Below, piece by piece: positions 9,301 to 17,332 of a DNA stretch of 64,000 nucleotides; the stretch's first letter is position 1; every line of letters starts with the position of its first letter. The notes beneath the pieces are model-generated. The model did no database searches and was not told where the DNA came from. It saw only the letters and a program-made list of their open reading frames with translations. The stretch covers positions 1 through 64,000 of the forward strand of contig CAZFQL010000009.1 of NCBI GenBank assembly GCA_964520905.1, given 5' to 3'. Made by a program: the position numbers and the translations under genes. The stretch is from JAGVIE01 sp964520905 (GTDB lineage: Bacteria; Bacteroidota; Ignavibacteria; UBA10030; SZUA-254).

Positions 9301-9845
9301 TAAAACACGCCGGAGGCAAGGATAAATTATGGCTTGAACTTACTGAACGGCACAATTGCTTTATTCTCTACAGTTGGGCGATCATCGATAGTTTCGGAAT
9401 GAAAGATAAGACTGAAATATTTAATAATTTACGGTTGGAAAAAGCTTTCCAGGATATCTTTGAGAGCTTCACAGCGACGAAGGAATCGGTGACTGAGTCA
9501 ATCGCATTGCTGAAGCTGTTACTTGCCGATAATGTATTTTTATTCACTACCCAGAACGAGATAGAAGAATATTTCAATCGTCCCGACGTAAAGGATTTCA
9601 TAAATATCAACGAACATGATGCAGTTATTTATTTCAACAAGGAACGATTCGAAGAACTGATCCGATGGATGCTTATTGCCGGAGTGATACATTCGACTGT
9701 TGATGGAGAGAAACTATCTTCATCCATGAGACGCATAAACTCAACATCGGGGAATATTCTAAAATTAAGTGAGGAAGTCGGCTATCGCTTCGAGGAATTA
9801 AAAACAAAATTATCCAGATTACTGTTGAACGAGAAGGGAATATAA
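6351..9845 (+). CDS. Large GH13 (alpha-amylase family) protein in glycogen operon
   Basis: 1164-residue protein with a central GH13 barrel (about 355-720). Region I is DMVPNH (423-428), region II RFDAA with nucleophile Asp543, region III LLAEAF with acid/base Glu608, and region IV NPDEQ with Asp669. All three catalytic acids are therefore present, but the region IV histidine (normally NHD) is a proline. About 350 N-terminal residues and 400 C-terminal residues are outside the barrel and are not recognised. No signal peptide, so cytoplasmic. Its position directly before glgC and glgA (one base between its stop and the glgC start) points to alpha-glucan metabolism: branching, debranching or transglycosylation are all possible. 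Confidence 0.85.
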   Translation: MNNRPLYIVLLKFPSPGEHVLNRQMNEFHILSSVRTKYEIDDSLFTTTGNIIFPNYHAVRLLAGKMNASRELQNHPEQVVRAGQLNAMGLIDEIYHYVLRLYEETTNPEVFTRALKKLNQTAGSKKANDTLHQFGVLFPPIEVYTGKNTLDNYLKSGAGDKPHTEVTLEEMILLYFANFNPANTVFKELFDDKDLKERTFYSQSIVELEKFFLNEKRFGPQNQFIFDLLRAPILASPNSLEGQLAYIKKNWGLILSDKFLKKILGAGDLIKEDAKLIFHGEPATPPVPTYSIENMKGVGLLDYERFTSDLDWMPNVVLLAKNTYVWLDQLSKKYRRSITKLNEIPDEELDRLARWNITALWLIGIWERSPASQKIKQWTGNPEAVSSAYSLYDYTIANDLGGEEAFQNLRYRAWQRGIRLAGDMVPNHMGIYSKWVVEHPDYFIQSAYPPYPNYQFAGGNLADHNGIEIRIEDGYWSRSDAAVVFQRVDKRNGNIRYIYHGNDGTHMPWNDTAQLDFLKAEVREAVVQTILHVARKFSIIRFDAAMTLTKRHFQRLWYPQPGSGGDIPSRSDYELSAEEFNKLFPNEFWREVVDRINQEMPNTLLLAEAFWLLEGYFVRTLGMHRVYNSAFMHMLMKEENSKYRDLIRNTMHYNPEILKRYVNFMSNPDEQTAIAQFGKDDKYFGAALMMVTLPGLPMFAHGQAEGYTEKYGMEYKRAYYNEEPDLHLIRRHEQEIFPLLGKRHLFSQVTSFELFDFIDDNGNLNENVFAYSNKIGNERALIFYHNKYEETSGRINTTIGRNIGTTDNPNIVYKNLGQALELSNAENVFYIYKDYKTNLEYIRSAKDMHERGMHIELKAFQYRIFLDFKEVHDSNGEYARLASHLHREGVGDIFKELLLVRAFPFHLKLYDLINDSTIELFLKQCTDTAAQTHSTKIELTHIVPQYQSCVRLLNSIYPSGIESTRSSEVLDDRLQTIVRLSAEIKHAGGKDKLWLELTERHNCFILYSWAIIDSFGMKDKTEIFNNLRLEKAFQDIFESFTATKESVTESIALLKLLLADNVFLFTTQNEIEEYFNRPDVKDFININEHDAVIYFNKERFEELIRWMLIAGVIHSTVDGEKLSSSMRRINSTSGNILKLSEEVGYRFEELKTKLSRLLLNEKGI

Positions 9846-9846
9846 A

Positions 9847-11136
9847 ATGCAAGATGTACTAGCGATCATTTTAGGCGGCGGGCGCGGCGAGCGCTTGTAT
9901 CCGTTAACAAAGCTTCGCGCAAAACCGGCTCTCCCGCTTGCAGGTAAATACAGGCTCATCGATATACCGGTCAGCAACTGCATAAATTCCAACATCCGGA
10001 AAATATTTGTTCTCACACAATTTAATTCTGCATCCCTTAACCGGCATGTTTCTACAACCTATTGTTTTTCTCCATTCATGAAAGGCTTTGTTGAGATACT
10101 CGCCGCCCAGCAGACAACCGTGAGTCCGGAGTGGTTCCAGGGCACTGCAGATGCTGTCAGGAAAATTTTATGGGTGATAGAGCCGCAAAATGCGAGCGAT
10201 CTTTTGATCCTTGCAGGTGATCATCTGTATAAAATGGATTACAGATTATTCATGAAATCCCACCGTGAGACAAACGCCGATGTCAGTATCGCCGTTATTC
10301 CTGTGGCTGAGGCGCAAGCCTCAAGTTTCGGATTGATGAAGATAGACGGCGGCGGCAGAGTTGTAGAATTTAAAGAAAAACCCACAGGCATTGCGCTTGA
10401 AAGTATGAAGGTAGACACCACTTCACTTGGATTCGTCGACGCGTCGACATGGGGTACTTCATATCTTGCTTCTATGGGTATCTATATATTCAAGCGTGAA
10501 GTTATCGCGAAACTATTGGAAAAGTATCCGCAGCACACAGATTTCGGCAAACATCTCATACCTGAAGCGATTAATGATTTTAAAGTTCAGTCATACATCT
10601 TTCGCGGATACTGGGAAGATATCGGAACGATCGAATCATTCTACCATGCAAACCTCGCGCTGGTGAAACAGCCGAATCCGGATTTCAGTTTTTTCGACGA
10701 GCAGTTCCCAATTTACACACGCCCCCGTTTTTTACCGCCAAGTAAAATTCTGAATAGTAAGATCGAACAATCGATGATTTCAGAAGGATGTATAATACGA
10801 GACGCCAAAATAGTAAATTCTATTATCGGCATTCGTACACGGATGGAAGAAAATTCACACGTTGAAAACGTATTGATGATGGGTGCAGATTACTACCAGT
10901 CCGACTCCGACCGCGCCGTCGATTTAAAAAACGGCATACCTGCTATAGGTATTGGAGAAAATAGCATTATCCGTAAAGCGATAATCGACAAAAACGCAAG
11001 AATAGGGCACAACGTTAAAATCACAAACAGCAAAAATCGACAACATGCAGATTGTGAAAAAGATGGATATTGCATACGCAACGGCATTATGATCATAATC
11101 AAAGGCGCGATCATACCTGATAATACTGTAATATAA
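9847..11136 (+). CDS. glgC: Glucose-1-phosphate adenylyltransferase
   Basis: Makes ADP-glucose from ATP and glucose 1-phosphate, the committed step of bacterial glycogen synthesis. The nucleotidyl-transferase signature GGGRGERLYPLTKLRAKPAL is at residues 9-28, followed by GKYRLIDIPVSNC and the later glucose 1-phosphate site GYWEDIGTIESF. The C-terminal third is a left-handed beta-helix with hexapeptide-like repeats (GENSIIRKAIIDKNARIGHN). Length of 429 residues is usual. It starts one base after the GH13 stop codon and precedes glgA by 18 bases, so all four genes form one operon. Confidence 0.95.
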   Translation: MQDVLAIILGGGRGERLYPLTKLRAKPALPLAGKYRLIDIPVSNCINSNIRKIFVLTQFNSASLNRHVSTTYCFSPFMKGFVEILAAQQTTVSPEWFQGTADAVRKILWVIEPQNASDLLILAGDHLYKMDYRLFMKSHRETNADVSIAVIPVAEAQASSFGLMKIDGGGRVVEFKEKPTGIALESMKVDTTSLGFVDASTWGTSYLASMGIYIFKREVIAKLLEKYPQHTDFGKHLIPEAINDFKVQSYIFRGYWEDIGTIESFYHANLALVKQPNPDFSFFDEQFPIYTRPRFLPPSKILNSKIEQSMISEGCIIRDAKIVNSIIGIRTRMEENSHVENVLMMGADYYQSDSDRAVDLKNGIPAIGIGENSIIRKAIIDKNARIGHNVKITNSKNRQHADCEKDGYCIRNGIMIIIKGAIIPDNTVI

Positions 11137-11154
11137 ATCTCGGAGTATCAGTAT

Positions 11155-12702
11155 ATGAAACAAATTATTATGATCGCCGCCGAGAATGACTCACTCATCG
11201 GCGGGAAGGTTGGCGGACTTGCAGACGTAATCAGAGATTTACCGAACGCACTGGCGAAATACGAATTCGAAATCACGGTGATTATACCGGCATACGGTTT
11301 TCTTCACAAGGAAAATGCGTCAAAATTTCTTACCGATGTACAGTTCCCATTCGGCGGTAAATCACTTAAAGGAAAATTTTTTCAGGTCGTACCTAAGATA
11401 GTCCATAAAAATGTAACACATCTTGTCTTTGAACATTCTGCAATTCGCGGAAATCCAATTTACAGTCAGGATCCTCCCGGTCAGCCTTTCGCAAAAGATG
11501 CTACAAAGTATGCTCTCTTCTGTTCGGCTGTCGGACAGTATTTGAAAGGATTCCCTGCTTCTTCAATCGTTCATCTGCACGACTGGCACATGGGAACGAT
11601 GTTCTTATTGGGAGAGCTTCACCCGGGGTTCGCCCATTTAAAAAATCTTAAACATGTTTTTACAATTCATAACTTAGGATATCAGGGTAATCGCCCGATA
11701 AACGGGAAACGGGCATCTGTTGCACAATGGTTCCCCGAGTTGTTCAACGACACAACGTGGAATGATAAATGGAAGGATCATCGATATAAAGATCCGCAAT
11801 TCACGCCGATTGCCGCAGGAATCCGGTTCGCAGATAAAGTGAATACGGTTTCGCCAACTTATGCTGAAGAAATTTTAAAGCCGAGCGACCACAAGAATGG
11901 ATTTTACGGCGGCGAGGGACTTGAACAATATCTCCGGCAGGCAAAAAAAGAAAAACGGCTCTCTGGAATTTTAAACGCCATCGAATATCCGTCTGACCGC
12001 GAAGTCAACCCAATCTCATTCACCGGCTTGTGCGACCTTATAACCGCCGAGATAAATAAAGAAGACCGGAAAAATTCTGAGGGATATTTCGATCTTTTAA
12101 TTTCACGAATCAAAAAATATCGAATGTCACAGCCAAAAATTCTCCTCACAAGTGTTACTAGAGTAACGGAACAAAAGGTTCGCCTTCTCTCCGAAAAAGG
12201 ATCGGATGGTAAATGCGCGTTAGATAAAATCCTTGAAACGCTTGACCATGAAAACGGTTTCTATTTGCTGCTTGGCAACGGCATAAAAGAGTTTGAAGAC
12301 AAATGTGAGAGTGTATTTAGACGGCATGAGAGCTTAATATACTTGAAGCTTAATTCAAATCCGGTTGCGCAGGCGCTTTATGCAAGCGGTTCAATATTTA
12401 TGATGCCAAGTTCGTTCGAGCCGTGCGGTATAAGTCAGATGATTGCAATGCGTGACGGTCAACCGTGCATTGTGCACGCTGTTGGAGGATTGAAGGATAC
12501 AGTTATTGATGGAGTAAATGGATTTCAATTTTCGGGGAACACCATAAAAGAACAAATCGATAATTTTGTAACGGTAACAAATAAAGCTGTTAATATTTGC
12601 ATTAACGATAAGCCGCGTTGGGAGAAAATAAAACGTGAAGCGTCTACCGCGCGGTTCGAATGGTCAAAAAGCGCCAAACAATATATCGATCTTTTATACT
12701 AA
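11155..12702 (+). CDS. glgA: Glycogen synthase (GT5, ADP-glucose type)
   Basis: Adds glucose from ADP-glucose to alpha-1,4-glucan. The GT5 N-terminal ADP-glucose loop KVGGL is at 18-22. The N-terminal domain also has HLHDWHMG and the HNLGYQG motif. The C-terminal GT-B domain has the nucleotide-sugar motif SSFEPCGISQMIAMRDG with the conserved glutamate, followed by AVGGLKDTV. The length of 515 is slightly above the 480 of E. coli, and the central part (about 250-360) is rather divergent. Last gene of the operon that begins at 5416. Confidence 0.92.
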   Translation: MKQIIMIAAENDSLIGGKVGGLADVIRDLPNALAKYEFEITVIIPAYGFLHKENASKFLTDVQFPFGGKSLKGKFFQVVPKIVHKNVTHLVFEHSAIRGNPIYSQDPPGQPFAKDATKYALFCSAVGQYLKGFPASSIVHLHDWHMGTMFLLGELHPGFAHLKNLKHVFTIHNLGYQGNRPINGKRASVAQWFPELFNDTTWNDKWKDHRYKDPQFTPIAAGIRFADKVNTVSPTYAEEILKPSDHKNGFYGGEGLEQYLRQAKKEKRLSGILNAIEYPSDREVNPISFTGLCDLITAEINKEDRKNSEGYFDLLISRIKKYRMSQPKILLTSVTRVTEQKVRLLSEKGSDGKCALDKILETLDHENGFYLLLGNGIKEFEDKCESVFRRHESLIYLKLNSNPVAQALYASGSIFMMPSSFEPCGISQMIAMRDGQPCIVHAVGGLKDTVIDGVNGFQFSGNTIKEQIDNFVTVTNKAVNICINDKPRWEKIKREASTARFEWSKSAKQYIDLLY

Positions 12703-12779
12703 TTTCGCTGAACATCTTCGATAAATACCAACTGAGAAATAATTTCATTCATAGTATAAACCCTTTCTTCCTCGCCGGC

Positions 12780-12797
12780 GTCATCTTAGTAGATGAC
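12780..12797. other. Small perfect inverted repeat upstream of the sigma factor gene
   Basis: GTCATCT-TAGT-AGATGAC, a 7-bp perfect stem with a 4-base loop, 35 bases before ATG 12833. There is no T-run, so it is either a weak hairpin or an operator-like dyad. It is the only notable element in the 130 bases between glgA and the sigma gene. Confidence 0.45.
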
Positions 12798-12832
12798 CTA
12801 TGTTCATACAGTATCCAATATCGGAGACAATC

Positions 12833-13378
12833 ATGGAACAGGAGAAGCAACTCCTTACCGACAGCGCAGACCTGATACGCTTAGCAAAAACAGGTGATAA
12901 CGCAGCGTTTCTTCAGTTATGCAGGGAGAACACAGGCAGAGTGTATGCCGTTTGCCTGCGGATGCTTGCCAACACAGAACTCGCCAAAGAATTGACACAA
13001 GAAACGATTGTTCGTGCATGGCAAATGCTTCATAGTTTCCGTGGCGAAAGTCCGTTTGGCGCATGGCTTCACCGTATTGCCGTCAACGCTGTGCTCGATC
13101 ATATCCGCTCACAGAAAAGACGCTCGGCGCATGTACAATTCACTGACGATCTCGAGCGTTTCGAAAGCGATGTAGAACAAATCTCACCCGAAATCCTCAT
13201 CGATCTCGAATCGGCAATCGCGTCGTTGCCGCTTCAAGCACGAACTGTGATCGTTCTCCACGATATTGAAGGATACTCGCATGATGAAATAGGTACAATG
13301 CTCGGAATTGCTTCCGGCACATCTAAAGCAACATTACACAGAGCACGTACACTTTTGAAAGCGAGGTTAGGACGATGA
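12833..13378 (+). CDS. ECF RNA polymerase sigma factor (RpoE-like)
   Basis: Sigma70-family factor of 181 residues. Region 2 holds ELTQETIVRAWQMLHSFRG and FGAWLHRIAVNAVLDHIRS; region 4 holds LPLQARTVIVLHDIEGYSHDEIGTML followed by the recognition helix. The frame is open from 12800, but ATG 12833 has GGAG a few bases upstream and starts where the family starts. Its stop overlaps the ATG of the next gene (ATGA, 13375-13378), whose N-terminus is a zinc-binding anti-sigma domain. That gene is the expected partner that holds this sigma factor inactive. The regulon and inducing signal are unknown. Confidence 0.92.
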   Translation: MEQEKQLLTDSADLIRLAKTGDNAAFLQLCRENTGRVYAVCLRMLANTELAKELTQETIVRAWQMLHSFRGESPFGAWLHRIAVNAVLDHIRSQKRRSAHVQFTDDLERFESDVEQISPEILIDLESAIASLPLQARTVIVLHDIEGYSHDEIGTMLGIASGTSKATLHRARTLLKARLGR

Positions 13379-16062
13379 ACAAGAAACATGTTTTGGATTT
13401 GATCCACGATTATATCGATGGAACAATAAACAATACTCAGAGAACGATGGTCGAACTACACATAATACAGTGCGAATCATGCAGGAAAGAATTGGATTCA
13501 ATTCGCACACTTGTTAACGAACTGAAATCTCTGCCGAAAAGCATTAACCCTCCTGCCGATCTTCTTACCGATATCGAATCGAAGCTCGCAGTAAAAGAAT
13601 TAGAATCACTTGAAGTAGATCATCGCCGGAATGGAAAGGTCGAAAAAAAGATTTTCCGGTTTGGCGATTATTTCAATCCGAATAAAGTCCAGGCGGCATG
13701 GTATTTTCGGGCGGCGGCGATGTTAACCGTTCTGGTTGGAGCTTTCGCGGTTTGGTTTACACTTAAAACTTCATCTCCACAACCGGACATCACTCAAATA
13801 ATTCCACCGACAACCGATGTCATACAATCGGATATTAAGAAATCCGATATTGTCGACAAATTAAAAAAGATGGAATCTCCAGCATCTCAAAATAAAGAGC
13901 GGACAGTTAAATCTAAAGTTGCTGAAAGCAAACCATCTCAATCGGAACAACCATCGCTCGTTGCCGAAAATTCACAGGTACCAACAAAACGCACTGATGT
14001 GCAAAAACCGCAAGCAACTGAACAGCTAATGTCGGCAGCAACACCAGATTCAATTGTTGCGAAAATCGATTCAACTCAAAGATCGTTGTACCAAATTGCT
14101 CCTCTTGCGAGTACTTCTAATAAAATTGTAGGCAGGGTAACAGATGCCATAACCTACGATCCGATTGTTGGAGTGAATGTTCTTGTTGTTGGAACAACAT
14201 TTGGTGCAACGACTGATGCCGATGGAAAATTTATAATCATTGGTTTACCTCCCGGTACATACACATTGCGAGCGACCCAGGTAGGATATGCCGCAATAGA
14301 GATGAAGGATGTAAAAGTAGAAACAGACAAAATAACACCGTTGGATTTTAAGCTGTCATCAAGTGCGGTTCAGCTTTCTGGTGTAACGATCACTGCGGAT
14401 CAACAGCGGATAAACTCACTTACCACTTCATCAACTCAAACATTGGCAGAGAAATCGATTCAAAGTATACCAAATGTCAAAAGCGTTGAAGACGTGCTTA
14501 AACAACAAACTGGATTTACAAAGACAGGCAAAAATCTCTTTCTACGAGGTGGCAGGAATAATGAAGTTCAATATCTTGTTGACGGAGTACCTGTCGCTAG
14601 CAAATTAGATCGATTACAATCACAACAACGCCCATTTCATACAGAAGAGTATGACAAAATAAATGAGAACGAATTCCTCGATGTTCGACAAAATCCGCTC
14701 TCTACCTTTTCCATTGATGTCGATAATGCATCCTACAGTAACGTCCGGCGTTTCATCCAAGATGGTCAGCTACCACCGAAGGATGCGGTGCGAATAGAGG
14801 AACTCATCAACTATTTCACGTACGATTATCCACAACCGAGAAATGGACATCCATTTTCAATCACAACAGAGATGTCAACATGTCCATGGAACGGTGAGCA
14901 TAAACTTTTACTGATTGGATTGCAGGGAAAGAAAATCGCCACAGAAAATTTGCCTCCCAGCAATCTCGTCTTCCTGCTCGATGTCTCCGGCTCGATGAAT
15001 GAACCAAATAAGCTTCCCCTTGTGAAAGCCGCTTTCCGTTTGCTTGTCGCTCAGCTCCGCGAAGAAGACAAAGTATCAATCGTTGTTTATGCCGGAAGAG
15101 CTGGAGTTGTTCTGCCCTCAACTTACGGCGATGATAAAGAAGAAATATTGCACGCCATAGATCAATTGCAGGCAGGCGGCTCAACTGCGGGTGGCGAAGG
15201 AATTCTTCTTGCATATCGGATTGCGCAGGAGAATTTTAAGAAGAACGGGAACAATCGTGTTATACTTGCAACAGATGGAGATTTCAATGTCGGCATATCA
15301 AGCGATACAGAACTTGAGCGTCTCATCGAAGAAAAACGCGAGCTAGGTATATATCTATCTGTTCTCGGTTTCGGTACAGGAAATTATAAAGATTCCAAGA
15401 TGGAAAAACTTGCCGACAAAGGAAACGGCAACTATTCGTACATCGATAATCTTAAAGAAGCACGAAAAGTTTTTGTCGGACAGATGGCAGGAACATTATT
15501 CACTATCGCAAAAGATGTGAAGCTCCAGATCGAATTCAATCCGGCTAAAGTTAAAGCATACCGCTTGATCGGATATGAAAATCGTATGTTGGCGAAAGAA
15601 GATTTCAACAACGATAAAAAAGATGCCGGCGATATTGGCGCTGGACATTCAGTAACTGCTTTGTATGAAATAATTCCAAGCGGCGGTGAAATCGATCTGC
15701 CGGAAGTTGACGATCTCAAGTATCAGGATTCGCGCATTAATCGTGATGCAAAGAGAACAAACGAGATACTCACGGTAAAGTTCCGATACAAACCACCGAA
15801 GGAATCAGAGAGCCGGTTGATAGTCCATCCGCTCGAAGATGAAAGCACGGAATTAGACGAGACATCGAACAACTTCCGATGGGCTGCCTCGGTAGCAGAG
15901 TTTGGAATGCTGCTTCGTGACTCGCAATTTAAAGGAAGTGCGTCATTCCGCGACGCGTTTGAGCTTGCACAGGATGCGAGAGGTAAAGACCGCGAAGGAT
16001 ATCGCGCCGAATTTATCCGGCTTGTCGAGCTATGTAAAGACCTTGCAAGATCACAGAAGTAA
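13375..16062 (+). CDS. Anti-sigma/CarbopepD-regulatory/TonB-plug/VWA (YfbK-like) fusion protein
   Basis: 895-residue protein with an unusual domain order. A cytoplasmic zinc-finger anti-sigma domain comes first (His29, Cys33, Cys36: the HxxxCxxC motif). One transmembrane helix follows (about 109-130), then a low-complexity linker (131-245), a carboxypeptidase D-like regulatory beta-sandwich (about 250-330) and a TonB-receptor plug-like segment (about 355-410, LFLRGGRNNEVQYLVDGVPV). A YfbK-type von Willebrand A domain completes it, with an intact MIDAS DVSGS (Asp536, Ser538, Ser540). No outer-membrane barrel follows the plug. The design suggests a membrane sensor in which the periplasmic VWA and plug parts perceive a ligand and the cytoplasmic finger releases the upstream sigma factor. 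The sensing role is inference; the domains are read directly. Confidence 0.85.
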   Translation: MNKKHVLDLIHDYIDGTINNTQRTMVELHIIQCESCRKELDSIRTLVNELKSLPKSINPPADLLTDIESKLAVKELESLEVDHRRNGKVEKKIFRFGDYFNPNKVQAAWYFRAAAMLTVLVGAFAVWFTLKTSSPQPDITQIIPPTTDVIQSDIKKSDIVDKLKKMESPASQNKERTVKSKVAESKPSQSEQPSLVAENSQVPTKRTDVQKPQATEQLMSAATPDSIVAKIDSTQRSLYQIAPLASTSNKIVGRVTDAITYDPIVGVNVLVVGTTFGATTDADGKFIIIGLPPGTYTLRATQVGYAAIEMKDVKVETDKITPLDFKLSSSAVQLSGVTITADQQRINSLTTSSTQTLAEKSIQSIPNVKSVEDVLKQQTGFTKTGKNLFLRGGRNNEVQYLVDGVPVASKLDRLQSQQRPFHTEEYDKINENEFLDVRQNPLSTFSIDVDNASYSNVRRFIQDGQLPPKDAVRIEELINYFTYDYPQPRNGHPFSITTEMSTCPWNGEHKLLLIGLQGKKIATENLPPSNLVFLLDVSGSMNEPNKLPLVKAAFRLLVAQLREEDKVSIVVYAGRAGVVLPSTYGDDKEEILHAIDQLQAGGSTAGGEGILLAYRIAQENFKKNGNNRVILATDGDFNVGISSDTELERLIEEKRELGIYLSVLGFGTGNYKDSKMEKLADKGNGNYSYIDNLKEARKVFVGQMAGTLFTIAKDVKLQIEFNPAKVKAYRLIGYENRMLAKEDFNNDKKDAGDIGAGHSVTALYEIIPSGGEIDLPEVDDLKYQDSRINRDAKRTNEILTVKFRYKPPKESESRLIVHPLEDESTELDETSNNFRWAASVAEFGMLLRDSQFKGSASFRDAFELAQDARGKDREGYRAEFIRLVELCKDLARSQK

Positions 16063-16078
16063 CCCTATAAAATAATCG

Positions 16079-16102
16079 AGCCCGGCGCTTGCTCGCACCG
16101 GG
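16079..16102. other. GC-rich stem-loop in the 254-base gap after the VWA gene
   Basis: AGCCCGG (16079-16085) pairs with CCGGGCT (16096-16102). There is no T-tract, so it may be a weak terminator. The remaining gap to 16316 shows an 8-bp palindrome GAGATCTC and nothing else that I can name. Confidence 0.5.
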
Positions 16103-16316
16103 CTATCTCCAGTGAGCAAATGTAAGCTGTGGAGATCTCAGTTTACTTGTTCAATTAAACAGAACTCTACCCCTTTTGTTGTGGCTCCCCTCACATCAAA
16201 GAAATATTAATCGGCAAATCCGATTGTCACGATTAATTGTACTTACCAAAGATTTTTAATATTTTAAGACAAAGCATATTTCAATTCAATGAATTTATCA
16301 AGAGGGGAGTTCATTT

Positions 16317-17303
16317 ATGTCAACAAGATTAATAATAATTTTTTGTATTTGCCTGATTGCATCGGGCGCTTACGCACAGGTTAGACCGGTACATACATAC
16401 TCGATTGTTGCCAGGGATTCATTAACAGGCGAAATGGGTATTGCGGTTCAATCGCATTGGTTTTCTGTCGGTTCAATCGTGGTATGGGGAGAAGCCGGTG
16501 TCGGTGTAGTTGCAACACAATCATTCGTCGATCCGGCATACGGTCCGCTCGGCTTGGAGTTAATGCGCGCCGGAAAAACTGCAAGACAAGCGCTGGAAGG
16601 AATTCTTGCATCCGATCCAGCTAAAGAAGTCCGGCAGGTAGCAATGTTAGATGTACGCGGAACTGTTGCAGTACATACGGGTAAAAAATGCATCCAATCT
16701 GCGGGTCATGTGGAAGGTGACCAGTTTACTGTTCAGGCAAATCTCATGCTGAACGATAAAGTTTGGCCCTCGATGGCAAAAGCGTACCGCGAGACGAGAG
16801 GCGACCTCGCTGACCGCATGCTTGCCGCGCTCGATGCGGCACAAGAAGTCGGCGGAGATATCCGTGGAAAACAATCTGCGGCGATTTTAATTGTGAGCGC
16901 AAAATCCACCGGCAAACCGTGGAACGATCGCATAATGGATTTACGCGTGGAAGATCATTCTGAACCTTTAAAAGAATTGCGGCGGATTATTAATGTCCAT
17001 CGTGCATACCAGCACATGAATAACGGCGATCTTGCGGTTGAGAAAAATGATATCGACGGTGCGCTTCGCGAATATGGCACTGCTGAAAGAATGATGCCCG
17101 AAAATCTTGAAATGAAATACTGGCACGCCGTCGCTCTTGTGAACGTGGGAAAATTGGACGAGTCTCTTCAATTGTTCAAGCAAGTGTTCGATGCCGATTC
17201 TAACTGGATTGAATTAACTCTTCGTTTACCTAAAGTTGATTTGCTCCATGTTAATGAATTAGGTTTAAGACAGATACTCAATATGGTGCGTAAAAGTAAA
17301 TAG
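16317..17303 (+). CDS. Exported DUF1028 (Ntn-hydrolase-like) protein with TPR tail
   Basis: Signal peptide (LIIIFCICLIASGAYAQ) followed by a DUF1028 domain: HTYSIVARDSLTGEMGIAVQSHWFSVG, VGVVATQSFVDPAYGPLGLE and GGDIRGKQSAAILIVS are family hallmarks (shown here in parts). DUF1028 proteins have an Ntn-hydrolase-type fold and are assumed to be hydrolases, but no substrate is established. The last 90 residues form a tetratricopeptide-like helical hairpin region (AYQHMNNGDLAVEKNDIDG...). A good ribosome-binding site, GAGGGGAG, precedes ATG 16317. The next gene begins 30 bases downstream, so this gene may head the operon of three membrane-TPR proteins. Confidence 0.87.
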   Translation: MSTRLIIIFCICLIASGAYAQVRPVHTYSIVARDSLTGEMGIAVQSHWFSVGSIVVWGEAGVGVVATQSFVDPAYGPLGLELMRAGKTARQALEGILASDPAKEVRQVAMLDVRGTVAVHTGKKCIQSAGHVEGDQFTVQANLMLNDKVWPSMAKAYRETRGDLADRMLAALDAAQEVGGDIRGKQSAAILIVSAKSTGKPWNDRIMDLRVEDHSEPLKELRRIINVHRAYQHMNNGDLAVEKNDIDGALREYGTAERMMPENLEMKYWHAVALVNVGKLDESLQLFKQVFDADSNWIELTLRLPKVDLLHVNELGLRQILNMVRKSK

Positions 17304-17332
17304 ATCTGGAAAAGAAAAACTTTCTTGAGAGC

